A stretch of DNA of 64,000 bases from the NCBI RefSeq assembly GCF_025950525.1, contig NZ_JAPDGS010000001.1, positions 434,001-498,000 of the forward strand, read 5' to 3'. Position numbers and translations under genes: made by a program. Of the stretch, positions 1-8,459 are shown piece after piece. The DNA comes from Stagnihabitans lacustris (GTDB lineage Bacteria > Pseudomonadota > Alphaproteobacteria > Rhodobacterales > Rhodobacteraceae). The notes beneath the pieces were generated by a model, which had not been told where the DNA came from, did not search any database, and worked only from the letters and a program-made list of their open reading frames with translations. Each line of letters begins with the position of its first letter. The first letter of the stretch is position 1.

Positions 1-235
1 GCAGGGCGCCTCTTTTGCCTCGATCCCGCAACTGAACCCCGCCGCCCAAGACCGCGCGCGGGCGGCGGGGGCGATTGCGCAGCTTGGCAATCTGGGGACC
101 ACGACGGGGACGCCGATCCTGGCCTGGTTGATGCAAAAGGCCGGGGTCAGCGGCCTGGCGCTGTTCCTGTTCGGGTTTTCCGTCTTGGGGATCGCGCTTC
201 ATGCGCTGCAGGCGCGGCGGCGGCTTAAAGCCTGA
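1..235 (+). CDS. MFS transporter, C-terminal end (partial)
   Basis: The window opens inside a gene in frame 2, giving about 77 C-terminal residues before TGA at 233. They contain a hydrophobic helix (GLALFLFGFSVLGIALHAL) and end in a basic cytoplasmic tail (QARRRLKA). The stretch QLGNLGTTTGTPILAWLM resembles the last two helices of drug/amino-acid-exporter type major facilitator proteins, so a permease is likely. The substrate cannot be inferred from this fragment. The stop lies 11 bases inside the 3' end of the convergent rhodanese gene, so the two share a 3' end. No terminator is visible between them. Confidence 0.7.
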   Translation, partial: QGASFASIPQLNPAAQDRARAAGAIAQLGNLGTTTGTPILAWLMQKAGVSGLALFLFGFSVLGIALHALQARRRLKA

Positions 236-566
236 CGACCGGCCCACCCGCCGCAGCCCATTGGCCAAAGCCGCCGATGTTCCAAGCCGAAAGGCCCATC
301 CCGCTCAGGATTTGCACCGCTTGCCCCGCCCTTGCGCCCGCCGCGCAGAACACGGCGATGGGCCGCCCGGACAGACGCGCGTCGAAATCCGGCGCCTTGG
401 GGTCGGCCTTGATCGGCACCAAAGACAGCGGGATATGCAGCGCGCCGTGTGCCGTGCCAGAGGCCGCAAGCTCGGCCGCCTCGCGCACATCCAGAAGCGT
501 GACCTCGCCCCGGGCGGCAAGGGCGATGATATCGGACAAAGAGGGCTGCGGGGCAGGGGTGGGCAT
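225..566 (-). CDS. Single-domain rhodanese-like protein
   Basis: This 113-residue protein is one rhodanese domain. The active-site loop FCAAGARAGQ carries the sulfur-accepting cysteine in a C-x-x-G-x-R arrangement, preceded by the family's LLDVREAAEL and the IPLSL strand. There is no signal peptide, so it is a cytoplasmic sulfurtransferase that could handle persulfide or thiosulfate sulfur. The start is supported by a GGAGG ribosome site about 6 bases upstream. The promoter holds an ATTC-N8-GAAT inverted repeat between plausible -35 and -10 boxes. That pattern matches the operator reported for persulfide-responsive SqrR/BigR repressors and supports a role in sulfide or persulfide metabolism. 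The physiological acceptor is unknown. Confidence 0.88.
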   Translation of the reverse strand: MPTPAPQPSLSDIIALAARGEVTLLDVREAAELAASGTAHGALHIPLSLVPIKADPKAPDFDARLSGRPIAVFCAAGARAGQAVQILSGMGLSAWNIGGFGQWAAAGGPVVRL

Positions 567-590
567 CTTGAACCTCCGGTTTGGGACGCG

Positions 591-621
591 TCATATATAT
601 TCGAAGGATTGAATTTGTAAA
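591..621 (-). promoter_or_regulatory. Rhodanese promoter with SqrR/BigR-like operator
   Basis: Read on the minus strand, TTTACA (621-616) and TATATA (599-594) form a sigma70-like pair with 16-bp spacing. Between them lies ATTC-N8-GAAT (599-614), the palindromic pattern I recall for SqrR of Rhodobacter and related BigR repressors. A repressor bound there would block polymerase. The match is exact but short. The downstream gene being a rhodanese makes it far more credible. Confidence 0.65.
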
Positions 622-663
622 GCCCGGCTCCGGGTTGCGGAATCTTTCGGCGGCCCGCCATCC

Positions 664-678
664 GTTCACCCAATGTTC
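664..678 (+). promoter_or_regulatory. LexA (SOS) box of uvrA
   Basis: GTTC ACCCAAT GTTC is an exact GTTC-N7-GTTC direct repeat, the alphaproteobacterial LexA recognition pattern. It lies 12 bp upstream of a -35-like TTGGAA (690-695), which is followed after 17 bp by TATCTT (713-718). Those boxes place the uvrA transcript start near 725, shortly before the ribosome site at 731. uvrA is a classical SOS gene, so motif and gene agree. Confidence 0.8.
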
Positions 679-741
679 ACATTTTCCGGTTGGAAAGCCC
701 GGCCTTTCGCCCTATCTTGCGCAGGGGCCAAGGGGGCGGCA

Positions 742-3597
742 ATGGATCAGAAGTTCATCTCGGTGCGCGGGGCGCGCGAACATAACCTCAAAGGGGTGGA
801 TGTCGATATCCCGCGCGACAAGCTGACGGTGATCACCGGGCTGTCGGGCTCGGGCAAAAGCTCGCTGGCGTTTGACACGATCTATGCCGAGGGGCAGCGC
901 CGCTATGTCGAAAGCCTTTCGGCCTATGCGCGGCAATTCCTTGATATGGCAGGGAAACCTGATGTGGATCACATCAGCGGCCTTAGCCCGGCCATCTCTA
1001 TCGAACAAAAGACGACGTCCAAGAACCCGCGCTCGACCGTGGGCACTGTGACCGAAATCTATGACTATATGCGCCTGTTGTTCGCCCGCGTCGGCATCCC
1101 CTATTCCCCCGCGACCGGCCTGCCGATCACCGCGATGCAGGTTCAGGACATGGTCGACGCCGTCATGGCGATGGAGGAGGGCGCGCGGGCCTATCTGCTG
1201 GCGCCCATCATCCGCGACCGCAAGGGCGAGTATAAGAAAGAGTTCCTGGACCTGCGCAAACAGGGGTTTCAGCGCGTCAAGGTCGACGGCGCCTTTCACG
1301 ATCTGGACGAGCCGCCGACTTTGGACAAGAAGTTGCGCCATGACATCGACGTTGTCGTCGACCGCATCGTGGTGCGCGAGGGCCTCCAAACCCGACTGGC
1401 CGACAGCTTCCGCACCGCGTTGAACCTGGCCGATGGCATCGCCATCATCGAAACCGCGCCCGCCGAAGGCGAAGGCCAACGCATCACCTATTCCGAGAAA
1501 TTCGCCTGTCCGGTCAGTGGCTTCACCATCGCCGAGATCGAGCCGCGGCTGTTCTCGTTCAATGCCCCCTTTGGCGCTTGTCCGGCCTGCGACGGCTTGG
1601 GGGTCGAGCTGTTCTTTGACCCGCGCCTTGTGGTGCCCGATCAGAACCTGACCCTGATGCAGGGCGCGCTTGCGCCTTGGGCCAAGTCGAAGTCGCCCTA
1701 TTTCACCCAGACGCTGGAGGCGATGGCCGCGCATTACGCCTTTGACCGCAAGACCAAGTGGAAGGATCTGCCCGAAAAGGTGCAGGATGTCTTCCTCTAT
1801 GGCTCCAAGGGCGAGGAAATCACCTTCCGCTATGACGAGGCGGGCCGCATCTATCAGGTGGACCGCGTCTTTGAAGGCGTGATCCCGAACATGGAGCGGC
1901 GGTATAAAGAGACCGACAGCGCCTGGTCACGCGAAGAGATGGAGCGCTTTCAGAACAACCGGCCTTGCGGCACCTGCGCGGGCTATCGCCTGCGCCCCGA
2001 GGCTTTGGCGGTGAAAATCGCCGGTGTCCATGCCGGGCAGGTCGTGAAAATGTCGATCCGTGAGGCGCATCAATGGACGCTTCAGGTGCCCGAGACCCTG
2101 ACCGGCCAGCAGAACGAGATTGCCAAGGCGATCCTGAAGGAAATCCGTGAGCGCCTGGGGTTTTTGGTGAATGTGGGTCTGGATTACCTGACCCTGTCGC
2201 GCAATGCGGGCACGCTGTCGGGCGGCGAAAGCCAGCGCATCCGGCTGGCCAGCCAGATCGGAAGCGGCCTGACCGGGGTGCTTTATGTGCTGGACGAGCC
2301 CTCGATCGGGCTGCATCAGCGTGACAATGACCGGCTGTTGACCACGCTGAAAAACCTGCGCGATCAAGGCAATACGGTTCTGGTCGTCGAACATGACGAG
2401 GATGCGATCCGCGAGGCGGATTACGTCTTTGACATCGGCCCGGGGGCGGGGGTGCATGGCGGCAGGGTGATTTCCCACGGCACGCCGGCGCAGGTCGCCG
2501 CCGATCCGGCCAGCCTGACGGGGCAATATCTGTCGGGCCGCCGGGCCATCGAAGTGCCCAAGGAGCGCCGCAAGGGCTCGGGGAAAAAGGTCACGGTGGT
2601 CAAGGCCACGGGCAACAACCTGAAAGACGTCACCGCCGAATTCCCGCTGGGCAAGTTCGTTTGCGTGACGGGCGTGTCGGGCGGCGGCAAGTCGACGCTG
2701 ACCATCGAGACCCTGTTCAAGACCGCCGCCACGCGGCTGAACGGCGCGCATGAGACGCCGGCGCCTTGCGAGACGATCAAGGGCTTTGAACATCTGGACA
2801 AGGTCATCGACATTGACCAACGCGCGATTGGGCGGACCCCGCGCAGCAATCCGGCGACCTATACCGGCGCCTTCACGCCGATCCGCGACTGGTTCGCGGG
2901 CCTGCCCGAGGCCAAGGCGCGCGGCTATCAATCCGGCCGCTTCAGCTTTAACGTCAAGGGCGGCCGGTGTGAGGCCTGCCAGGGCGACGGCGTCATCAAG
3001 ATCGAGATGCACTTCCTGCCCGACGTCTATGTCACCTGCGAGACCTGCAAGGGCCAGCGTTACAACCGCGAAACGCTGGAAATCAAGTTCAAGAACAAGA
3101 GCATCGCCGACGTTCTTGACATGACCTGCGAAGACGCCCGCGAGTTCTTTGCCGCCGTCCCCGCGATCCGCGACAAGATGGAGGCGCTGTGCGAGGTCGG
3201 TCTTGGCTATATCAAGGTCGGCCAGCAGGCGACGACCCTGTCAGGTGGCGAGGCGCAAAGGGTGAAGCTGTCCAAGGAACTGGCGCGGCGCGCCACGGGC
3301 AAGACCTTGTATATCCTGGATGAACCGACGACCGGCCTGCATTTCGAGGATGTGAAGAAACTTCTGGAAGTGCTTCATTCGCTGGTCGATCAGGGCAATA
3401 CGGTTGTGGTGATCGAACACAATCTGGACGTCGTCAAAACCGCCGATTGGGTCATCGACATCGGCCCCGAGGGCGGCGATGGCGGCGGCAAGATCGTCGC
3501 GGTCGGCACGCCAGAGGATGTGGCCAAGGTCGCGGCCTCCCATACCGGGCGCTACCTTGCGCCGATGTTGAAGCCGAAACCTGTGGCGGCGGAATAG
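742..3597 (+). CDS. uvrA: Excinuclease ABC subunit A
   Basis: UvrA is the damage-recognition ATPase of nucleotide excision repair; it works as a dimer that loads UvrB at lesions. The 951-residue product has two ABC modules. The first Walker A is GLSGSGKSS (residues 33-41), its signature LSGGESQR and its Walker [11 protein letters not shown]. The second Walker A is GVSGGGKST, its signature LSGGEAQR and its Walker [11 protein letters not shown]. Zinc-finger cysteines occur at CPACDGLG and in the CEACQGDG...CETCKGQ pair. I chose ATG 742 ([15 protein letters not shown]) over the ATG at 673 because it follows an AGGGGG ribosome site and matches the usual start. The 673 ATG would also lie inside the LexA box region. 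SOS control is expected. Confidence 0.97.
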   Translation: MDQKFISVRGAREHNLKGVDVDIPRDKLTVITGLSGSGKSSLAFDTIYAEGQRRYVESLSAYARQFLDMAGKPDVDHISGLSPAISIEQKTTSKNPRSTVGTVTEIYDYMRLLFARVGIPYSPATGLPITAMQVQDMVDAVMAMEEGARAYLLAPIIRDRKGEYKKEFLDLRKQGFQRVKVDGAFHDLDEPPTLDKKLRHDIDVVVDRIVVREGLQTRLADSFRTALNLADGIAIIETAPAEGEGQRITYSEKFACPVSGFTIAEIEPRLFSFNAPFGACPACDGLGVELFFDPRLVVPDQNLTLMQGALAPWAKSKSPYFTQTLEAMAAHYAFDRKTKWKDLPEKVQDVFLYGSKGEEITFRYDEAGRIYQVDRVFEGVIPNMERRYKETDSAWSREEMERFQNNRPCGTCAGYRLRPEALAVKIAGVHAGQVVKMSIREAHQWTLQVPETLTGQQNEIAKAILKEIRERLGFLVNVGLDYLTLSRNAGTLSGGESQRIRLASQIGSGLTGVLYVLDEPSIGLHQRDNDRLLTTLKNLRDQGNTVLVVEHDEDAIREADYVFDIGPGAGVHGGRVISHGTPAQVAADPASLTGQYLSGRRAIEVPKERRKGSGKKVTVVKATGNNLKDVTAEFPLGKFVCVTGVSGGGKSTLTIETLFKTAATRLNGAHETPAPCETIKGFEHLDKVIDIDQRAIGRTPRSNPATYTGAFTPIRDWFAGLPEAKARGYQSGRFSFNVKGGRCEACQGDGVIKIEMHFLPDVYVTCETCKGQRYNRETLEIKFKNKSIADVLDMTCEDAREFFAAVPAIRDKMEALCEVGLGYIKVGQQATTLSGGEAQRVKLSKELARRATGKTLYILDEPTTGLHFEDVKKLLEVLHSLVDQGNTVVVIEHNLDVVKTADWVIDIGPEGGDGGGKIVAVGTPEDVAKVAASHTGRYLAPMLKPKPVAAE

Positions 3598-3977
3598 GTC
3601 GCCGGGCCGTGTCGCGGCCTCGCATCAGGGGGTGAGTTTCATTGGCATCGTGGTCCGGCTTGGGGACTTCAGGCCCCGCATCCGCATCGCGCAGGCAGGG
3701 GTTCCTTGGCCGGCGCAAATCATGCGGCGGCATCGCCAGCGCACTTGGCAGGCAAGCTGAACCTCTGTGTGATTCGCGCGTTGTTGCGAAACTGGAGACA
3801 ATAAGTGCAGGTCGTTCCGGCTGACTTGACAGAATCCAACCTGGGCACCCTTATTGGCTTCTTCGCGGATTTCCGATGCAACCCTGAATTGCAATATGAC
3901 CGAAAAGAGGCGATTTCAAAAGACTTTTTGTCAAAATTGAGGTCTGATGTCGGTCTGTAGCGCGAATGGGGTGAGTT
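3598..3977. other. 380-bp intergenic region, uvrA to VPLPA protein
   Basis: No gene is supported here. Open frames of about 60-90 codons lack ribosome sites and recognisable sequence. There is no clear uvrA terminator. The last 80 bases become AT-richer than the surroundings, which fits a promoter for the downstream secreted protein, but I could not identify a convincing -35/-10 pair. Confidence 0.5.
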
Positions 3978-4643
3978 ATGAAGATTTTACGGAATGTGGC
4001 GACGGCCCTTGGTCTGATGATCCTGGCAAGCCAGGGTCAGGCGGCGACCATCGGTTTCGCCAATATCGCGGGTGGTGACACCTCTGGCGACAGCCTTGTT
4101 GGTCGGTTCTCTCTGGAACTGACGGATGTGTCGACCCGCTTTACGCAGAAGGTGCAGATCAAGATCAAAAGCGCCGCTGCCAACGCAAGCTATTTCATCG
4201 GGTCGATTTTCATCGACGATGAGCCGGGCAATCGTCTGAGCGGCGAATCCAGCGCCTACAAGGACAGCCTGTCTTACCGGACCGAGTTCAAATACAAGAC
4301 CAGTGGCGGTTTTGCGCAAGGAAATCTGATCAATTTCGGCGCCACGGCTCGTTACATGATGGAGGGCGGGTCTTCGGCAGGCGTCCAGCCGGGGGACTAC
4401 GCGACCTTCCAGTTCGGTGGGACCTATGCTCAGGTTCTGGCCGGGCTGCAGTCCGGGGCCCTGCGGTTCGGCCTGCATGTCCAGGGGATCAACCTGCCGG
4501 GCTGTGAAGACGGGTCGGATTCTTTTGTCAGCTATGTGCCGCCCGTCTTGCCGCCGATTCCGACCGTGCCGCTGCCGGCCTCGGGTCTGATGTTCCTGGG
4601 CGCCCTGGGTGGTCTTGTCGGTCTGCGTCGCCGCAAGTCGTAA
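3978..4643 (+). CDS. Secreted protein with VPLPA-type C-terminal sorting signal
   Basis: The 221-residue protein begins with a signal peptide (MKILRNVATALGLMILASQGQAA). It ends in a tripartite sorting tail: the VPLPASG motif, a hydrophobic helix (LMFLGALGGLVGL) and a basic RRRKS end. That arrangement is the VPLPA-CTERM class, a PEP-CTERM variant common in Rhodobacteraceae and thought to be processed by a rhombosortase/exosortase-like protease. The middle (residues 25-190) is Ser/Gly/Thr-rich with no enzymatic motif I recognise and looks like a beta-rich surface domain. No sorting protease is encoded nearby, so processing must occur in trans. The gene is monocistronic, ending at a strong hairpin. 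Function is unknown beyond a likely surface or matrix role. Confidence 0.85.
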   Translation: MKILRNVATALGLMILASQGQAATIGFANIAGGDTSGDSLVGRFSLELTDVSTRFTQKVQIKIKSAAANASYFIGSIFIDDEPGNRLSGESSAYKDSLSYRTEFKYKTSGGFAQGNLINFGATARYMMEGGSSAGVQPGDYATFQFGGTYAQVLAGLQSGALRFGLHVQGINLPGCEDGSDSFVSYVPPVLPPIPTVPLPASGLMFLGALGGLVGLRRRKS

Positions 4644-4660
4644 GGCATATGGGATAAAGA

Positions 4661-4694
4661 AAGGGCCGCATCCCCGGGGATGCGGCCCTTTTTC
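4661..4694. terminator. Bidirectional rho-independent terminator
   Basis: A perfect 15-bp inverted repeat, AAGGGCCGCATCCCC (4661-4675) against GGGGATGCGGCCCTT (4676-4690), is followed by T residues on the plus strand. On the minus strand the hairpin runs into TTTCTTT. It separates the convergent VPLPA gene and mmsA and should serve both. Confidence 0.88.
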
Positions 4695-4696
4695 GT

Positions 4697-6196
4697 TCAG
4701 TCCAGCGCTTTGAAATTCAGCGCGGCGCCGTCCTTGATGCCCGAGAACCAGCGGGCGGTGACGGTCTTGGTCTTGGTGTAAAACCGGAAGGCGTCCGGGC
4801 CGTATTGGTTCAGGTCGCCAAAGGCCGATTTTTTCCAGCCGCCAAAGGTGTAGTAGCTCAGCGGCACCGGGATCGGGAAGTTGATGCCGACCATGCCGAC
4901 ATTCACGCGGCTGGCGAAGTCGCGCGCCGTGTCGCCATCGGCGGTGAAGATCGCCGTGCCATTGCCGTATTCGTTGTCGATCACCAGGTTCAGCGCCTCT
5001 TCGTAGGTGCCCTTGCGCACAACGGAGAGGACGGGCCCGAAGATCTCTTGCTTGTAGATGTCCATGTCGGTGGTCACGTCATCGAACAGCGTCGGGCCGA
5101 CGTAAAAGCCGTTCTCATAGCCTTGGATGTTGATGTTGCGGCCATCGACGACCAGTTTTGCGCCCTGATCGACGCCCGAGTTGATCAGCCCCTTGATCCG
5201 GTCGCGCGAGGCGGCGGTGATCACCGGCCCGAAGTCGACGTCATCGCCGGCGGTATAGGGGCCGACCTTCAGCTTTTCGATTCGCGGCAGCAGCTTTTCG
5301 ATCAGGCGGTCGGCGGTCTTTTCGCCCACCGGCACCGCGACCGAAATCGCCATGCAGCGCTCGCCCGCCGCGCCATAACCGGCACCGACGAGGGCGTCAG
5401 CGGCCTTGTCCAGATCGGCATCCGGCATGATGATCATGTGGTTCTTGGCGCCGCCAAAGCACTGGGCGCGCTTGCCGTTGGCCGCAGCCCGACCATAGAT
5501 ATACTGCGCGATGGGGGTCGATCCGACGAAGCCCACAGCCTGAATGGTGTCGTTGTCCAGGATCGCGTCGACGGTTTCCTTGTCGCCGTTGACGACCTGC
5601 AACACGCCATCGGGCAGGCCCGCTTCTTGCAGCAGTTGCGCCAGGAAGATTGAGGTCGAGGGCGTGCGCTCGGAGGGTTTCAGGATCATAGCGTTGCCGG
5701 ACGACAGCGCCGGGCCCATTTTCCACAGGGGGATCATGGCGGGGAAGTTGAAGGGCGTGATGCCTGCGACCACGCCAAGGGCCTGACGCATCGAGTAAAT
5801 GTCGATGCCGGGGCCGGCGTTGTCGGTCGCCTCACCCTTCAGGAGCGCCGGGGCGCCCATGCAGACCTCGATGACCTCAAGCCCGCGCTGGACGTCGCCG
5901 CGGGCGTCGGGAATGGTCTTGCCATGTTCGCGCGACACCATCTCGGCCAGCTTTTCCATGTTGGCGTTGATCAGCGCGCCGAAGGCCATCATGACGCGGG
6001 CGCGGCGCTGCGGATTGGTGGCGGCCCATTTGATCTGCGCCTTGGCGGCGTCAGCGACTGCGGCGTTCAGCTCGGCCACGGTGGCGAGGGCCACACGGGC
6101 CTGAACCTCGCCGGTGGCGGGGTTGAAGACCTCGGTAAAGCGCCCGGAGGTGCCGGGGACGAGCTTGCCGTTGATCCAGTGGCCGATGTCGGTCAT
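4697..6196 (-). CDS. mmsA: Methylmalonate-semialdehyde dehydrogenase (CoA-acylating)
   Basis: MmsA oxidises methylmalonate semialdehyde to propionyl-CoA and malonate semialdehyde to acetyl-CoA, ending valine, thymine and inositol catabolism. The 499-residue length is typical. It has the aldehyde dehydrogenase NAD-binding region (VVAGITPFNFPAM), the GFVGSTPIAQYIY turn, and the catalytic cysteine at residue 281 in GERCMAIS, followed by the MmsA-type end GGWKKSAFGDLNQYGPDAFRFYTKTKTVTARW (written here only as a landmark: residues roughly 450-480). The start MTDIGHWINGK follows an AAAAGGAGA ribosome site. Its divergent neighbour is a LysR-type regulator, a common arrangement for control of a catabolic gene. 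No other valine or inositol genes are present in the window. Confidence 0.95.
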   Translation of the reverse strand: MTDIGHWINGKLVPGTSGRFTEVFNPATGEVQARVALATVAELNAAVADAAKAQIKWAATNPQRRARVMMAFGALINANMEKLAEMVSREHGKTIPDARGDVQRGLEVIEVCMGAPALLKGEATDNAGPGIDIYSMRQALGVVAGITPFNFPAMIPLWKMGPALSSGNAMILKPSERTPSTSIFLAQLLQEAGLPDGVLQVVNGDKETVDAILDNDTIQAVGFVGSTPIAQYIYGRAAANGKRAQCFGGAKNHMIIMPDADLDKAADALVGAGYGAAGERCMAISVAVPVGEKTADRLIEKLLPRIEKLKVGPYTAGDDVDFGPVITAASRDRIKGLINSGVDQGAKLVVDGRNINIQGYENGFYVGPTLFDDVTTDMDIYKQEIFGPVLSVVRKGTYEEALNLVIDNEYGNGTAIFTADGDTARDFASRVNVGMVGINFPIPVPLSYYTFGGWKKSAFGDLNQYGPDAFRFYTKTKTVTARWFSGIKDGAALNFKALD

Positions 6197-6310
6197 GAGA
6201 GTCTCCTTTTGGGTTCATGCGGTTTTACCCTTGCGGAAATGCCGAGGGAAGCGGAAGTTCGGCAAAGGGGTTTTGCAGGGATGCAAAGGTCGGCGTCTTC
6301 TCCGAACCAG

Positions 6311-6330
6311 CGGGGGGGCTGCCGCCCCCC
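6311..6330. repeat. GC hairpin between mmsA and the LysR gene
   Basis: GGGGGGGCTGCCGCCCCCCC forms a compact G/C stem just upstream of dispersed-element copy A. It carries no T-run, so termination is doubtful. It probably belongs to the same composite element. Confidence 0.45.
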
Positions 6331-6343
6331 CGCACCCCCCTGC

Positions 6344-6400
6344 TTCAAGGGGCCCACGGGCCCCTTGAAAATCCCCGTGGATATTTGGGAAAAGATGAAA
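6344..6400 (+). repeat. Dispersed intergenic element, copy A
   Basis: The hairpin is TTCAAGGGGCCC-AC-GGGCCCCTTGAA (6344-6369). The conserved core CCCCGTGGATATTTGGG and tail AAAAGATGAAA (6373-6400) follow. The last base is the first base of the LysR gene start codon, so the element's GGGAAAAG supplies the ribosome site. Confidence 0.75.
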
Positions 6401-7293
6401 TGGATTGGGACGATCTGCGGGTCTTTCTGGCTGTCGCGCGGGCGGAAAGCCTGTCGGGGGCGGGGCGGCGGTTGAAGGTCGATCCGGCCACGGTCGGGCG
6501 GCGCGTCGTGCGGCTGGAAGAGGACCTCGGGCGGCGTTTGTTCGTCAAGTCGCCCCAGGGTTACGGGCTGACCGAAGAGGGCGCGCGGCTTTTGCCCCAT
6601 GCCGAGCGGGCAGAGGCGGCTTTCGATGGCGCGACCGAGGCTTTGCGGGGGCCGGAGGGGCTGACGGGGCAGATCCGGCTTGGCGCGCCGGATGGCTGCG
6701 CGAATTACCTTCTGCCGCAAGTGATTGCGCGGATCTGTGACGCCAATCCCGGGCTGGAGGTGCAGTTGGTGGCCCTGCCGCGGGTCTTCAACCTGTCCAA
6801 GCGCGAGGCGGATATGGCTGTGGCGGTCTCGCGTCCCGAGGCGGGGCGGCTGACCGTGCAGAAGTTGACCGATTACCGGCTGCATCTGGCGGCCAGTCGG
6901 GACTATCTGGCGGGACATGCGCCGATCCTTGCGCGTGAGGACCTGAAGGACCACCGTTTTGTCGGCTATATCCCCGACATGATCTTTGACAAGGAGCTGG
7001 ATTACCTGGCCGAAATCGGCGTGCCGCCGCCGCCCTTGGCCTCGAATTCGGTGTCGGTGCAGCTGAATTTTCTGCGTCAGGGGGCGGGGCTTGGGGTGGT
7101 GCATGACTTCGCGCTTCCCGCTGCGCCCGAGCTGGTGCGGGTCCTGCCCGAAGTGATCAGCCTGAAGCGCGCCTTTTGGCTGATCCGCCATGCCGATGAT
7201 GGGCGGGTTGCGCGGCTCAACCGTTTTGCGGCGCTGCTGACCTCGGGGGCGCGGGCCGAGATGGCACGGCTGGAAGGGTGTGGCGCAGAATAA
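6400..7293 (+). CDS. LysR-family transcriptional regulator
   Basis: A 297-residue regulator with an N-terminal winged helix (MDWDDLRVFLAVARAESLSGAGRRL, residues 1-60 overall) and the canonical VGRRVVRLEEDLGRRLF recognition segment. A LysR substrate-binding domain follows (from about residue 90; TGQIRLGAPDGCANYLLP). The assigned start ATG at 6400 gives the usual LysR N-terminus. The longer open frame upstream runs through the repeat element and is rejected. It is divergent from mmsA, so control of mmsA or of its own promoter is the simplest guess. The effector is unknown. The short DNA-binding form MDWDDLRVFL is common among Rhodobacterales paralogues. Confidence 0.87.
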   Translation: MDWDDLRVFLAVARAESLSGAGRRLKVDPATVGRRVVRLEEDLGRRLFVKSPQGYGLTEEGARLLPHAERAEAAFDGATEALRGPEGLTGQIRLGAPDGCANYLLPQVIARICDANPGLEVQLVALPRVFNLSKREADMAVAVSRPEAGRLTVQKLTDYRLHLAASRDYLAGHAPILAREDLKDHRFVGYIPDMIFDKELDYLAEIGVPPPPLASNSVSVQLNFLRQGAGLGVVHDFALPAAPELVRVLPEVISLKRAFWLIRHADDGRVARLNRFAALLTSGARAEMARLEGCGAE

Positions 7294-7368
7294 AGTTGCG
7301 TTGAAATTTTACGGATTGACGGAATCTTGCGTGAGGCGCAGCCTGAACGGATTGGAAGGGAGGTGTCC

Positions 7369-7803
7369 ATGCTTGTCAGTCATATCCTGAAATCGAAATC
7401 CGACGATGGGGTCGTCACTTTGGCGCCAGGGTCGACCGTGGCTCAGGCGGCCGAAACGCTATCGGCGCGGCGCATCGGGGCCATCATCGTGTCACGTGAC
7501 GGGCGCGAGGTGGCGGGGATCGTGTCAGAGCGCGATGTGGTGCGCGAAATCGGGCGGCGCGGCGCGGCCTGCCTGGCCGACCGGGTGGAAAGCCTGATGA
7601 CGGCGCAGGTGACGACTTGCACCCGCTCGGATACGGCGGACCGGGTGCTGGAGTTGATGACCCAGGGCCGTTTTCGCCATATTCCTGTGGTCGAGGCCGG
7701 GCAGATGGTCGGCCTGATTTCGATTGGCGATGTGGTCAAGGCGCGGCTGGCCGATCTGCAACATGAAAAGGACGCTTTGGAGGGCATGATCCGGGGCGCA
7801 TGA
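7369..7803 (+). CDS. Tandem CBS-domain protein
   Basis: The product is 144 residues made of two CBS motifs (about residues 8-60 and 75-132): GSTVAQAAETLSARRIGAIIV followed by SERDVVREIG, then CTRSDTADRVLELMTQGRFRHIPVV followed by ISIGDVVKARL. A CBS pair usually binds adenosyl nucleotides and acts as an energy or redox sensor. With no attached effector domain it probably modulates a partner protein. ATG 7369 is chosen because GGAAGGGAGG lies just upstream. The C-terminus (MIRGA) is encoded by the first unit of a 14-bp tandem repeat that continues past the stop, so its reading could vary if the repeat slips. Confidence 0.88.
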   Translation: MLVSHILKSKSDDGVVTLAPGSTVAQAAETLSARRIGAIIVSRDGREVAGIVSERDVVREIGRRGAACLADRVESLMTAQVTTCTRSDTADRVLELMTQGRFRHIPVVEAGQMVGLISIGDVVKARLADLQHEKDALEGMIRGA

Positions 7804-7841
7804 TCGGGGGTGCTTGATCGGGGGTGCTTGATCGGGGGCGC
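7786..7841 (+). repeat. Four tandem 14-bp units
   Basis: The units are ATGATCCGGGGCGC (7786-7799), ATGATCGGGGGTGC (7800-7813), TTGATCGGGGGTGC (7814-7827) and TTGATCGGGGGCGC (7828-7841). The array straddles the stop codon of the CBS gene and lies 65 bp before coaD. A 14-bp period is not a multiple of three, so gain or loss of units upstream of the stop would change the C-terminus. Confidence 0.9.
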
Positions 7842-7905
7842 AGAATTGCCCCTTGCGCTTGGGGCCGCTTTCCGCTGCACTGCGGAAAAAATGCGGAGGG
7901 CGTTG

Positions 7906-8406
7906 ATGCGCATCGGTCTTTATCCTGGCACGTTCGACCCGATCACGCTGGGCCATATCGACATCATCCAGCGGGCCATGGCTTTGGTGGACCGCTTGGT
8001 GATCGGCGTGGCGATCAACCGTGACAAGGCGCCGCTCTTCGGGCTGGAAGAGCGCGTCGCCATGGTCGAGGAGGAATGCCGCGAAATCTCGGCCCGGGTG
8101 GGGGGCGAAATCGTCGTTCACCCCTTTGAAAACCTCTTGATCGACTGCGCCCGCGATGTGGGGGCGGGGATCATCATCCGCGGCCTGCGGGCGGTGGCGG
8201 ATTTCGAATATGAGTTCCAGATGGTCGGCATGAACCGGGCGATGGATGCCTCGGTCGAGACGGTTTTCCTGATGGCCGACGCGCGACGTCAGGCGATCGC
8301 GTCGAAATTGGTCAAGGAAATCTGTCGGTTGAACGGGGATGTGTCGAAATTCGTCACCCCCGCCGTCGATGCAGCCCTGGTGCGGCGTTTGCGTCGGGCG
8401 AAATAG
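7906..8406 (+). CDS. coaD: Pantetheine-phosphate adenylyltransferase
   Basis: CoaD transfers AMP from ATP to 4'-phosphopantetheine, the penultimate step of coenzyme A synthesis, in the cytoplasm. The 166-residue length is standard. Motifs are the nucleotidyltransferase loop GTFDPITLGHIDI (residues 8-20), IIRGLRAVADFEYEFQM for the phosphopantetheine site, and a C-terminal ASKLVKEICRLNGDVSKFV. This last segment replaces the more usual ISSTxVKEI and keeps the lysine. GGAGGG lies 6 bases before the ATG. It follows the CBS gene by about 100 bp. Confidence 0.96.
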   Translation: MRIGLYPGTFDPITLGHIDIIQRAMALVDRLVIGVAINRDKAPLFGLEERVAMVEEECREISARVGGEIVVHPFENLLIDCARDVGAGIIIRGLRAVADFEYEFQMVGMNRAMDASVETVFLMADARRQAIASKLVKEICRLNGDVSKFVTPAVDAALVRRLRRAK

Positions 8407-8442
8407 CGCGCATTTTAGACATTAGGCGGGCGTCAACACCCT

Positions 8443-8454
8443 TGGTCTAGACCA
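8443..8454. promoter_or_regulatory. 12-bp palindrome at the ribosome site
   Basis: TGGTCTAGACCA is a perfect palindrome ending six bases before the ATG of the next gene and touching its AGAGGG ribosome site. It could be an operator or a small translation-blocking stem. There is no independent support. Confidence 0.35.
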
Positions 8455-8459
8455 GAGGG

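Noticed and set aside
673-741. Upstream ATG for uvrA at 673.
   Set aside because: It overlaps the LexA box and promoter and lacks a ribosome site; ATG 742 matches the family N-terminus.
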